Assembly: GCF_000006565.2 (NCBI RefSeq)
Contig: NC_031473.1
Span: 1,240,001-1,304,000, forward strand
Reading direction: 5' to 3'
From: Toxoplasma gondii ME49
Taxonomy: Eukaryota > Apicomplexa > Conoidasida > Eucoccidiorida > Sarcocystidae
DNA length: 64,000 nt
Below the pieces are notes generated by a model. It searched no databases. It saw only the letters and a list, made by a program, of their open reading frames with translations, and was not told where the DNA came from. How positions within the stretch are numbered: position 1 is the first letter of the stretch; each line of letters starts with the position of its first letter. Below, piece by piece: positions 39,801 to 49,349 of the stretch. Made by a program: the position numbers and the translations under genes.

Positions 39801-39948
39801 ATTGGAAAGGGATAAACTGCTCGCTGCCCCCTCGATGAGTTTGTCCCTTCTCTGCTGTTATGTTCCCCTGCATCTTTACCCAGCACAAGGACGGTGTGCA
39901 CTGCCATGGATCGGGAGTGGATGCCTCGGGGTTCTCTGCCAACTGCAT
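33834..39948 (-). CDS. Glyoxalase-I-like protein with two VOC domains
   Basis: Six exons (descending): 39948-38463, 37964-37606, 36978-36364, 35990-35925, 34968-34633, 34316-33834; 1,114 residues, phases 1,0,0,0,0. Four beta-alpha-beta modules can be followed: LLHVRLRVRNLEKMLRFYTE...VVLLGYP...IELVYV; FHGFLGVTVG...CAYLLDPEGNGVELIE; VRAYTSRILFADQFY...LELIYAF; FGYLAVGVDDVPRAVATF...MVEDRDGYPILLM. This is the vicinal-oxygen-chelate fold of lactoylglutathione lyase, duplicated. Metal-ligand-like H and E positions are present in the first pair; the second pair is more divergent. A hydrophobic segment (CCFLFFLFISLPVFSVSC, about 54-71) followed by a Ser/Arg-rich stretch suggests a recessed signal plus transit peptide, as in the apicoplast glyoxalase-I-like protein of Plasmodium. 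Start could also be ATG 39873 (1,089 residues). The intron after exon 3 appears to be GC-AG. Confidence 0.8.
34150..34198 (-). repeat. GAT/GAC trinucleotide run coding poly-Asp
   Basis: An imperfect ATC/GTC run (+ strand) in the last exon of the glyoxalase-like gene encodes about eight consecutive Asp and then DE/DDDDE. It sits inside the last VOC module, between VATFQ and the final DGYPI strand. Confidence 0.85.
35991..36363 (-). other. Probable GC-AG intron
   Basis: Exon 3 of the glyoxalase-like gene must end in phase 0. Position 36364 ends CAGAAG followed by GCAAGT, the classical strong GC donor. The acceptor is CCCCGCAG at 35991. Exon length is exactly 205 codons. No GT in phase 0 with a decent context exists nearby. 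Confidence 0.6.
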
Positions 39949-41111
39949 TTTTTAGTGAGAGGGGTTCTGCAGGGTTTTCAAAAAAGTGAATCTCGACAAG
40001 ACAGCGATGCTCTAACTTCCGATATCAAAGGTTCTTTTCCTCTGTTGGCCGCCGCTCTCTCTTATCGAGAGACCGTCAAACAACATGTGAGAGGCCATGA
40101 CGCAGCATCAGCTCCACCCTGTCGGCGTCACTGATGGGGATGAAGGCTGGGGAAATGTAAGAATTAAAACGGGAACTCGGTCATTTCGAGATGACACGCA
40201 ATTTATATAAAATATGTCTGTCCGCGACTGTCGGGACAGCCTCTTCAGGCACGATTTTGTACTAAGCATGTGTGTTAAGATGCACGACGGTCTTTGTCGA
40301 ATGGAGTAACTGGATCCACGCCTCCTTCTCCCAAAGAACGCAGAGGAAGTGGAAGACTTTGCTGGTGCGCTGGGGGGTCTGACAGAGAAGTCTTGAAGAC
40401 AAGGGGGAAAACTGAGGAAGGACGCATGCCGTTAGCTGCCTCCTGTCTGTCGACCACAAACGGCAGGTGACCCTGCTGACGAAGGAACGGGGACGAGCGC
40501 GAGCGAAAAGAAAGGCAAAGGACGAAAGGAACAGGACAGCTAAGAACTGAAGTTCAATTGGAAAGCGAGGCGTTCACTCACTGGTCGCCAAAAACAGGTG
40601 AGAGGAGAAATTCGGTGGTCCTGAACTGCTGCGGAGCGGAACAGTTCCGCATTTCTGCCCGTTCTTCTCAGGGAAAACAGGAACTCCTGTAGAAAACAGA
40701 TCTATCGAAGAGAAGGGTAAATCCCTTTCAGGAATGTTCTAGCTTATGGAAACCCCGTGAAGCGCCGTCTTCTCTGCGTGCTTTATGGCCCCACGTCTCC
40801 GATTATCGATGCGTATCGGCGGATGCACATATAGAGAACGAATATGCCGGAGACGGGCGAATGTGAACAAGACAATCCCAGAGAATGTCTGTCAAGCTTC
40901 TGGGCCATATCCAAGGCAGCAATGAAGCGCATGACGAACTAAGTGTCTAGAGGGTGTGAAAGCCTTTCGGGTCAAAAAACAAGAAGCAGAAGTCCCTTGA
41001 AGTGCATTGCAAGGCTCCATTTTTGTGAGAGGAGAGCGGGGGTGCTAAACGAACAAGCGACCTGCGTTTGCTAACATGTCAACCTTGCCTCCACCTTCTG
41101 GGCAGCGCTGC

Positions 41112-41119
41112 TGCATGCA
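41112..41119. promoter_or_regulatory. TGCATGCA palindrome
   Basis: An exact 8-base palindrome extended on both sides (GCTGCATGCATGC), about 480 bases upstream of the Get1-like ATG. TGCATGC words are known promoter elements in Toxoplasma, read by ApiAP2 proteins. Function here is inferred from sequence and position. Confidence 0.45.
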
Positions 41120-41364
41120 TGCTCATCTTATCTCTTTTTCTGGTGGACGAGGCTTTTGGAAGTCTCTCCTTGCGATTGTAGCGGAAAGTGAAGTGTGATT
41201 ATTTTCTGAAGCACAAAATCTGTGACAAGTCTGAGTCTGGAAGGGGATCCGTCGCGCTTTAGCACCTCTTGACGGACTGTAGCTCACGTAATGTAACTAC
41301 GAAATCAGGGCGAGTCACTCGGGTCTATTATGCCAAGTGTGCGAGGAGAGAGTCTCGTGTTGGT

Positions 41365-41382
41365 GTCGAATTTGGATTCGAC
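41365..41382. repeat. Short inverted repeat
   Basis: GTCGAAT, a TTGG spacer, then ATTCGAC: a perfect 7-base stem about 210 bases before the Get1-like ATG. It could be a dimeric protein site or a 5' UTR hairpin. It could also be chance. Confidence 0.35.
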
Positions 41383-41593
41383 GAAGAATCTGAAAGCAAT
41401 TTTTAACATATCAGTAAGTTGCGAATAAGAATAGGACATCTCTTGTGTGTGCTGACCAACTCCAGGCCTCACTGCATGCAAACACGCACAACTCTAGCTC
41501 CACATCCGCGTGTTGCTGGCCTTTTCATTGGAGATGCCATCTTCAATGGCATATTTTTTCTCGCTAGCCCCAGGTTCCACGTCTTCGTGAACC

Positions 41594-43904
41594 ATGTCCG
41601 GTTCCACGGCAAGGGGCACAGTTACCCTCGTGCTACCGTCGGTAACAAGCATGTTCGTACGATTTGTGTTAGCCGGAGAGTCTCCGGGGTGCGCAAATGC
41701 CGCAGAATGTGCCCGTCCGTTGTCGGCTAAGAGTTCTTCGTCTCATCCTCAAAGCGTGTGGAAATCGTATGTTTGCGCCTTCTTGCCTCCGCCATTTCAT
41801 GGGACGTCTTCATCTTTGCCTTACAGAGACATGGGATCATCTTCGAGCGAGTACGATCCTTCGCATGCCCTGGTCCCCTTCGTCTACTTGTTGTTTGCGC
41901 TGCTTCTGGCTGATGGCATAGTAACTGTCTTGAAGCGGCTGTGGTGCGTCTATAAACACCAACTGCGACTAGGATCTCCTACAGCGGAGCGGGAAGGTGC
42001 ACCCGAAAAGGAGGGGAAAAAAGATGGACTGGTAAATTTAGCTCGCGAGCACTCTGATGTTCGTCAACGCTGTCGCGGTCGGGACAGTGGAAAAGCATTG
42101 TCGCCTGGGCCGGACGATGAGCTTTCAGGTCAGAGTGGAGAGCATGCAGAGGCAAAATGTAGCACAATAGCAGCAGAACTGCAACAACTTCGTGCAGAGC
42201 AAGCAAACGCAGGCAGGGTAGGCACAGCAAACTTTGTGGCCCAAGCTAAACTGCAAAGGCGAATCATCCGCCTCGAGCAACAGCTGGCGGGCACTCAGAA
42301 AAACCAACAGTCAGACAACTCCTCGGACGATAAGGAGCATCGAAAGCCGGATGCGAGCTTTCTGACGAAGCCTTCAGGACTAGGCAGCCACAACTCAACA
42401 CTCTTGCGCGGAGTTCAAGGCTTCGCAGCGCAGCTGGGAGGCCGTCTTGTTGCCTCAGCTGTCGCCTCACTTTTCAAGGTACGCGACCCAGCGATCAGCT
42501 GAGGCGTTCTTCAAAAGAGAAGAAGGTAGAAGCGACACTCGCTAAGTAGTGGCTTTTTCCCTCCCTGGCTTTCGTAGCACTCTGTGTGCCCCAGTGTTAT
42601 GGTTTTCCAACGCAACTGCACACTTGTCATTTTCAAAGACTACAGAGTCTTCTCCCAGGAAAGGTGCCATGTTGGCCGTTCCACATTCACACACCTTCAC
42701 AAAACCGTACGAGATTCGCTTGCCGTTTCTGCCGTACACAGATAACTGTTCGGTGATGCCGTGTTGGGTTCACTTCCGACGGAAACGACTGTCTGCGGTC
42801 GCTTGGCTCAGGCTGCTTTTTGTTACGCGATGGTCAGCATTGGATGTCAGTGGAGTAGCCAAAGAGACGTTGCACAGCATGGTTGGACGCTTATACTGCC
42901 AACCAGGTTTCTGTGGCCATTCTTCCAGAATTCAGGTAAGCTCTTTCCGTTGATATAAAAAGGACCTTAAACGGTCATTTTTGAAACGGTTCTTCCGTTG
43001 GCCTATGTATATGACTGGATTATAGCATTTTAGTGGCGTTTTGTTATGCAGTCCCCCGCTGTTATTAGGTAGCAAGGCTCCATTTATTTGGTCCAAGTAA
43101 TGGAAGGCCACCGAAGCATCGCTGGCTTTAGGCATGTTGGCCACAGTTGTCTGCAGATAACTGGGAAACATTAAAAGCACATTACGTGACAGCTGTAACG
43201 TGTAGGAAGCGTGCCTCTTCGCTTCACTATCTTAGCACGAGAGTAGTGGTCGGCCAGGTGGCAAGTCGTGCAGCCGCAGTAAGTTGCAGTTGGACGCGTC
43301 GCAAATGAAGAAAAGATGCGTAATATTGTGAGACGACAGCACCCAAAATTCCTTATTTCCCGCAATTGCCTTGGCTGCTATATCACGTACAGGTTCACAG
43401 TGGTGCGGATTCGGTTTTATGGTTCCATTCTTTCTCGGGCGGCTGGCGGTGGACGAGCTGTATAGACACCTGAACAGTGTAGGGCTTCTTATGTCGTAGT
43501 CACCCACGTAACTGAATGGTCGGAAAGAAAGGTCGGACCCTTAGAATGATGCCCCAGGCGAAGGTGGATTTTCTGGGAAAAGTATGAGATCTTATAGCGT
43601 AAGCGTGTAACGCGTGACATGCGTCTGCGTTCTCTGTCGCACTTTACGTGTTTTCGGGTGTTTCTTAACTTCGAGGTGTGAATTCGTGGGATAGAGCACG
43701 TGGGCAATGTCAGCTAACAGACGCCGACCACCGGTTACTCTGCCGGTTACCACCGTCCTTCCAGCCGCGAGTTGGAATATTCCGACTTGTATCTCTTTAT
43801 GGGTCAGCAGTGTCCGCGCTCCGACACACAGGCAGGAGACTGCAAGTATGCAAAATTTTCCCTGTATTGCGTCTAGCAGCGCTGTTATGGTGGCCTTCCG
43901 TTGA
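41594..43904 (+). CDS. Get1/WRB (CHD5-family) tail-anchored protein insertion receptor
   Basis: Three exons: 41594-42478, 42812-42935, 43765-43904 (stop TGA); 382 residues, phases 0 and 1. The pattern is that of Get1: a membrane helix (LVPFVYLLFALLLADGIVTV), a cytosolic coiled coil ending in the conserved block NFVAQAKLQRRIIRLEQQL, a second helix (AAFCYAMVSIGCQ), the hairpin TLILPTRFLWPFF, and a third helix (WNIPTCISLWVSS). In other eukaryotes Get1 with Get2/CAML forms the ER membrane receptor for Get3/TRC40, which delivers tail-anchored proteins. The first 79 residues have no counterpart in short Get1 proteins. ATG 41831 (GACATGG context) would give 303 residues starting just before the first helix and may be the true start. 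The loop between helix 1 and the coiled coil is unusually long and charged. Confidence 0.8.
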
Positions 43905-44457
43905 GCTTCCTCGGAACTATGACGTATGGGTTCCGGCTGGACACTACTCGCTTGTTAGTTTAGAATGCGGCACATGGAAGCCACAATTATGTCCCTTTGC
44001 AGATTTGGGAGGCCCTGATCCCAATTAGGAATTCGTGTAATATTAGTGATGTCGAGTGGCAGAGCATCTGATTCTCCCACTACATATGGCATGCCTAATA
44101 ACTATGTCACAACCAGCATCTGCACACACTAGGCAGAAGTCGGTAAGCTGTCCGCGAGCAGGCCAAACTAGAAATGGGTTAGAAAACACAGCTATGTGAA
44201 AGAGTGCTCAGTCGGCTATCCCCGGTAACTTTCATAAGCTGAAGAGATCGGAGGCAAAGAGTACTGCGTGGCCTACAGTATCCAGCAGGGTCGAAAACAC
44301 AGTTGCGTATGACAGTACGCCCTAGCATGCGGACTTCGAGATAGTGGAATAACTCTCAGTCGAAGCAGCATTGGAACACATTTGCGTGAAAGTAGGTATA
44401 TAAGTTTGTGCTGGTCTGTTAAACAATTCACATCAAATGGAGCAGTAGGCGAGCATA
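43905..44457. other. Spacer between convergent ends
   Basis: It separates the Get1-like stop (+) from the Maf stop (-). I saw no RNA gene; a GAGTGGCAGAGCATCTGATT stretch near 44,050 only loosely resembles a tRNA D-arm region and lacks the rest. Confidence 0.5.
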
Positions 44458-45261
44458 CTATGCGGGTCGATCGGTGCAACGCATGCACTTCCGAACTCCA
44501 ATTGAGCATGAACCACCCTCCCTCTCTACAGCTTCTTTGATCAACTGGCTTACAACAGCCATGGGCAATCCCATAAGGCAATCTCTAGACCCTTCGATTC
44601 GGTCCACATATGTGCTCATGATGTCGTCATCAACAACAAGCCCCCCTGCTGATGTCATGACCATTCCGTCATCAAGAATGGCCTTGATAGCAGCATCAGG
44701 CATATGGCGGAACCACACCATGGCCTTATCAACGTACTCAAGTCTCATTTTTGAGTACGTGTTGACGAGCACAACGGCGACGATGATGTGAGCTGGTTCG
44801 CTGCTGCCCGAATAGTCACGCAGAAAAGCCTCTGCCTCCTCCCGGTTTGCTGGTTTTTCCCTGATTTCTCCTTTGAATACTACAACCTGGTCAGAGCATA
44901 TTGACCAACTGTGGTACGATGGAAGAACCGCGTCGGAATCTTCCGCCATTGCCTCATCCTGGCCGTTTTCGCCGGCCTCACTTATGTCTTGTGGTGTTCG
45001 ATAGACATAACCTTCAGGAAACACACATCTAGGAGATACTTTTGTGAGATGCTCAAGGCATGCATCCGCCTTTTTGTGGGCAATCATCGTTACGAGGATC
45101 GATGGGTCGTCATGGCGGATCTGTTTTTCATCGATGTCGGGCGATATCACTCCGCAAGGGCAGCCTTGACCTTCGAGAATCTTCCGCCGCCATTTGCTCG
45201 ACGACCCGAGGATTACACGATTTTTCCGGAAAAAACTCGCCAGCTCTCCGTTATTTGCCAT
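44458..45261 (-). CDS. Maf-family nucleoside triphosphate pyrophosphatase, plant-like subtype
   Basis: Intronless, 267 residues, true ATG at 45261. Motifs in order: VILGSSSKWRRKILE (substrate loop, near residue 15), ISPDIDEKQIR, SDQVVVFKGEIREKP (catalytic Asp block), REEAEAFLRDYSGS, MVWFRHMPDAAIKAILDDG, TSAGGLVVDDDI and IEGSRDCLMGLP. Family enzymes hydrolyse non-canonical or modified nucleoside triphosphates to monophosphate and pyrophosphate. The SDQVV and REKP forms match the plant/protist Maf-like branch rather than the bacterial ADTVV form. It has a low-complexity acidic insertion (residues about 99-118). The C-terminus VRKCMRCTDRPA is extra and cysteine-containing. Length is somewhat above the roughly 200 residues of bacterial Maf. 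Confidence 0.85.
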   Translation of the reverse strand: MANNGELASFFRKNRVILGSSSKWRRKILEGQGCPCGVISPDIDEKQIRHDDPSILVTMIAHKKADACLEHLTKVSPRCVFPEGYVYRTPQDISEAGENGQDEAMAEDSDAVLPSYHSWSICSDQVVVFKGEIREKPANREEAEAFLRDYSGSSEPAHIIVAVVLVNTYSKMRLEYVDKAMVWFRHMPDAAIKAILDDGMVMTSAGGLVVDDDIMSTYVDRIEGSRDCLMGLPMAVVSQLIKEAVEREGGSCSIGVRKCMRCTDRPA

Positions 45262-47151
45262 TGGTTACAAATTCCTCCATACAATACTATCGTCTTTAGC
45301 AAAACGCCGCAGCCGAGGAGGAAGCTGCCGCTAGAGTAACGATGGTCGTGTTGTGCGGAAAAAAAAGTTGTCCCCCGACGCTGCTAGCAGGACACAAATT
45401 CGTGAAACGAACTTCTTGTCTGCTGCGTCTGGAACCCAATAACTGAACAATAACAGACGAAAGTGCAACGAAGCATATCTGCAGTCGATGAGGAAGACAG
45501 TTACTGAATTGGGACCTTTGGCAACAACCTGACACGTCCCAACTAGAGATCAAGAAATTTGAATGGAGCAAGTTTACGAATGTTCAGCGGGCAGAATTCA
45601 CAGAAGGGAAAAATGGTGTAGACGTGGCGGACCATAGAAGTTGTTCGCGGGTAAACCGAAGGCGAGAATGAACTGTGTCATCGTTTTTTGCAGCGCAATA
45701 TCGGGGGCCTTCTGCCAGCCCCACAAGCATGTCGTTTGTCGTGTATGTCCGCTTCTTGCTTAGCGCAGTTGAAGCAAGAAATCCTGACAGATGAGTTTGT
45801 GTGGTGATTGCGTATTGTACGCAAACATCCAGTTCATCGGTATGCAGAGTGCAAGTGAGGCATGTACTTTTTCGCAGTCTAAAGAGCGTAGAGGTGGAGC
45901 ACCATGCATGGTACTCTTCGCACATCACGTTCCACGCAGTTTTATGTCTGCAGCACCTACAATTCCCTCTTCTGCAGCCGACGGTGTTCCAGTTGAACCC
46001 CGCCTTTTGAAGGCCCTTCCTTGTTAGCCCTCCAGTGCCAAGACAATTTTTCCGATCAAAACAGAACCCTAGGCCCTCTATTTTAAGTAGACATAGTGGC
46101 ACGAATAAGATAGGTTGCAAAATAAACGAGGCGGCCTACGCGTGGAGGACTGTCCGCCACTCCGTCCGCTTCCGCGCGCTGCCGCTCAGTGGCGGGACTC
46201 GAGTGATCTAAAAAAGCTCTCCCAGGCCAGTGAGTCGGAGGAATTAACTGCTACAACAACGGTCACCCAATGCCGTCAGAAGAAAGCGAATATTTTATAT
46301 TTTTCTCCTCTGCTATCTGTTTGAGGCTTTTGAGGCCCTGTTCTCGTCCTTGTCTGTTTGTTTTTCCGAAGTTAGGATCCCTACTCACGCCAAGAGAAAA
46401 ACTCATGCGATCATGCTTTTGCAGCCGCGCGTCTGTTCGCTCGCCACTCACTGTGTCTTGCCGCTGCTGGGATAAGAGGAGCGAAGCACGCCTTCATTCT
46501 CATGTTGAGCCGGGACGACTGCCTCTTGGCCTTCACTGCAGGTGCTAGCTTTCATTTCGAATCACCGTCACGGTTGGTCTAAAATCTTATTTTGCAGCGA
46601 GTGCATTGTTTTCCAAGGAACGATCCTCTGTTGGACGGTAGTGTGACCCGGCTTTGATTGGCAGCAGTGGTGTCACTCCCGGCGGGGGGGACGGGGCTGA
46701 TTTGAGTCACTCTTCGCAGTGCCCGCGGCTTCATGAGTTGCAGAACGCTGCCGTTTTCTGAGGCTTCGTGTCTTTTCGTCCTAGACAGTGTTTGATTATA
46801 TCTAGAAGGCACAACAATACTCGTAGGCAGGCGGGTCGCTTGAAATTTGGAGAAGCGCCTGCTAACGGGTTGCAGTCGCGTCACCCTACTGTGGACCAGG
46901 TGCGGTTTTTCTCCGTTTACCGGTTGTCCTCTTCGCAAGCCGGTCTGGCTGCGAAGCCTGGAAAAAAATCCATTTCGATCAGCGTTTACTGCCAGTTTTC
47001 TTCCGTCGAATGTGCAGTTTTCAAAGGCAGGGTTCACTCTTATTTCGGCTTCTTTCCCAGATCGTCTTGTAGACCCATCGCCGGTGACCGTCTAGCCACT
47101 CTGAGACTCGCGTGGATACATTGCCTTGTCTAGGCTTCAGATTCTTCAACC
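45262..47151. other. 1.9-kb divergent spacer
   Basis: Lies between the Maf start (-) and the AP2 gene start (+). I find no supported coding frame. It should contain both promoters and the AP2 gene 5' leader, possibly with a leader intron that cannot be placed by eye. Confidence 0.5.
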
Positions 47152-48888
47152 ATGGCGTCACAACTCTGTGCCGGCGCGGAAACAGCCGTACCCGACTCGG
47201 CTACACCATGCGCTGATCCTGTCAATCCCGACACAGCATTCTTGCTTGCTTGGGCAAATTTGCTTGGTCAGCAATATGCATCACAGTTCGCTGTCCCTTG
47301 CTTACCTGTCAATATCCCTGCATTAGTCGACTTGCTTGGGCGGGGAGTCTCTCCCGCAAAGGTGCCGGAAGAGTGCTCTGGGGACAGAACAGATCCTGTT
47401 TCCCCCACTCGAAAACGACCACGTGTTGGCGAAGTTGATTCTCCATCTGTGGTCTGCCCCTCTTCAGCAAATGAGTTGTCCCTGGAAGAAGGATCATCTG
47501 AAGCGGTGTCGGCTGTGCCAAGTGCCTCGGCGACATGCGGAGCTCCGTCTGTCGACCTCACCATCAAGCAAGATCGGCCGATTAGCTACGTCACTCTAAA
47601 TGCTACTGGAACTCACTGGCTAATCTCGACGCCAGTAAATGGCGGTCTCCTTCGGCATTTTCTTCCACCTGCGCAAAACCGGTTGGATGACCTGCTTTCG
47701 TTTCAGGCGCCCGCTGACTTGCAAAGACGTCAAATACCCCCTTCAACATCCGATCTTGTCTCTACCTCATCAGTATTCGACAATACAGAAGCTGGACAAC
47801 GGCTAAGAAACAGCATTGACCAACATTCTGAACTTTTCAGTAGCGAACAGACATTCACATCGGACTTATCTCCAACACAAAATGGGCACGCAGATACCGT
47901 CGCGGTTCAGTCACAGCCCGGTCATCCTGTCTCTCCGAACCAAAATGGTTCCCCGGAATGTGGACTACCACGATTTTTGGCATTCCCAGAAACAGATATT
48001 CTGTCAGGAAATTCGTGTGTGGAACGAATGGATGTGAGTCGAGAGGGAAACACCCCCAACAGTGTTGTGCCAACGCACCTGCCGCATCTGGATATTTGCT
48101 GGGGCGCTACCGCCAATGTGTCTGGATGGCCAGCTGCTGATGTGCTGCCAGACCCTGCACAGCTGCCCATCTTCTGCAGGAACGTGGATGCAGAGTCGAC
48201 TGACGTCGACAACAGTAGCACAAGCGGTAAAGGCTGTACGACCCGAACATGCTGTACAGAAGATGAGTTTCCTCTAGAAGGTGAGAAGCAAGAGGCCACA
48301 GAGGCCTATTCAGAGATGGCAAAGAAGCTTCCCAAGCTAGCAGGTGTCATTTTTGATCGCGTACACGCTCGATGGGTATCAACATACCACGACAAGGAAA
48401 CCCGGAAAGTCATGCGCAAGTACTTCGGTGTCCGAAAGCATGGCTTCGAACAAGCGTACAAAATGGCGGTGCAACACCGCAAGTTGAAAATAATGTCCAA
48501 ACATAGTGAGAATGATCCAGAAACCAGATTACATGATGGACTGCGACAAAACAGCGGTGACATGTCTTTCAGAGATGCGTCGGGATCGGTGGAAGAAGAG
48601 ACAGATGGAATGAACAAAAACGTATGCTACGAGACTCTCTTCAAGACTCTACCTCGAGTGACCGGTGTCTCGTACGATTCCTACGCGATGAAATTCCGTG
48701 CGGGTTTCATGTCAAATGGCAAGTGGAATGTCAAAGATTTCCCTATACGCAAGTACGGAACGTTTGCCGAGGCGTATAGGCGCGCAGTGTCTTGTCGCCA
48801 GGGGAATTCGAGAGCAGATTTCTCTCGAAAGTGTGATGGTTCCACCAAGACAGCGGCGGTTGCTGAAGTATCAGCGGCCCACGCGTGA
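47152..48888 (+). CDS. ApiAP2-type transcription factor with two AP2 domains
   Basis: Intronless, 578 residues, start aaccATGGCG. Residues 1-380 are low complexity, Ser/Pro/Thr-rich, without motif. AP2 domain 1 (about 386-445) reads LAGVIFDRVHARWVSTYHD then RKYFGVRKHGFEQAYKMAV: three beta strands with the conserved G-V, W and Y/F positions, then the amphipathic helix. AP2 domain 2 (about 493-550) reads VTGVSYDSYAMKFRAGFMS then FPIRKYGTFAEAYRRAV. It has F where most have W in strand 2. Such domains bind short DNA motifs, so this should be a nuclear regulator of stage-specific transcription. The 50-residue spacing would suit a composite or dimeric site. Orthologue not assigned. Confidence 0.88.
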   Translation: MASQLCAGAETAVPDSATPCADPVNPDTAFLLAWANLLGQQYASQFAVPCLPVNIPALVDLLGRGVSPAKVPEECSGDRTDPVSPTRKRPRVGEVDSPSVVCPSSANELSLEEGSSEAVSAVPSASATCGAPSVDLTIKQDRPISYVTLNATGTHWLISTPVNGGLLRHFLPPAQNRLDDLLSFQAPADLQRRQIPPSTSDLVSTSSVFDNTEAGQRLRNSIDQHSELFSSEQTFTSDLSPTQNGHADTVAVQSQPGHPVSPNQNGSPECGLPRFLAFPETDILSGNSCVERMDVSREGNTPNSVVPTHLPHLDICWGATANVSGWPAADVLPDPAQLPIFCRNVDAESTDVDNSSTSGKGCTTRTCCTEDEFPLEGEKQEATEAYSEMAKKLPKLAGVIFDRVHARWVSTYHDKETRKVMRKYFGVRKHGFEQAYKMAVQHRKLKIMSKHSENDPETRLHDGLRQNSGDMSFRDASGSVEEETDGMNKNVCYETLFKTLPRVTGVSYDSYAMKFRAGFMSNGKWNVKDFPIRKYGTFAEAYRRAVSCRQGNSRADFSRKCDGSTKTAAVAEVSAAHA

Positions 48889-49349
48889 CTTGGATCTTGG
48901 TCGAGGGCGGCGTTCTTTGGCATGCGAGAATTCTGCCATCCTGTCTCCTGCATGTCAGTCCGATGTCCAGTGATCGAGCGATTGAAAATGTATGGCTCTG
49001 TGATGTAAGCAGCTCCGTACATCTCTAGGCGAGTTCTGGTTTTGTCGGTCGTGACGTGCGTCAACTGTTTCATCCCTGTTTTTCTATGTCACAGCGCATA
49101 ATGGCTCAACTAACCACAGACCCATAGGCGGCGTCTGTCGGTCCGTTTTTAATATGCGGTTTCGGCAAAAATCCGTTCTGCAGATAGCGGAAGTTTGGAA
49201 GTGGAATGAGCCCTGGGTTTGATACCGACATAGGAGCACTGCGATTAACGAGCAGGGACGGTTCAGCGTTACCATATGTACTCACAGGAAACAAAGGTAA
49301 TCTAGTGAAACGAACAGCAAAACAGAACATATTTCAGGGCGTCCTTTAA

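Larger units (their letters stand above)
39949..41593. promoter_or_regulatory. 1.6-kb divergent intergenic region
   Basis: It separates the glyoxalase-like gene (-) from the Get1-like gene (+), so both promoters should lie here. It contains a TGCATGCA word at 41,112-41,119 and an inverted repeat at 41,365-41,382. I see no coding frame with support. Confidence 0.55.
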
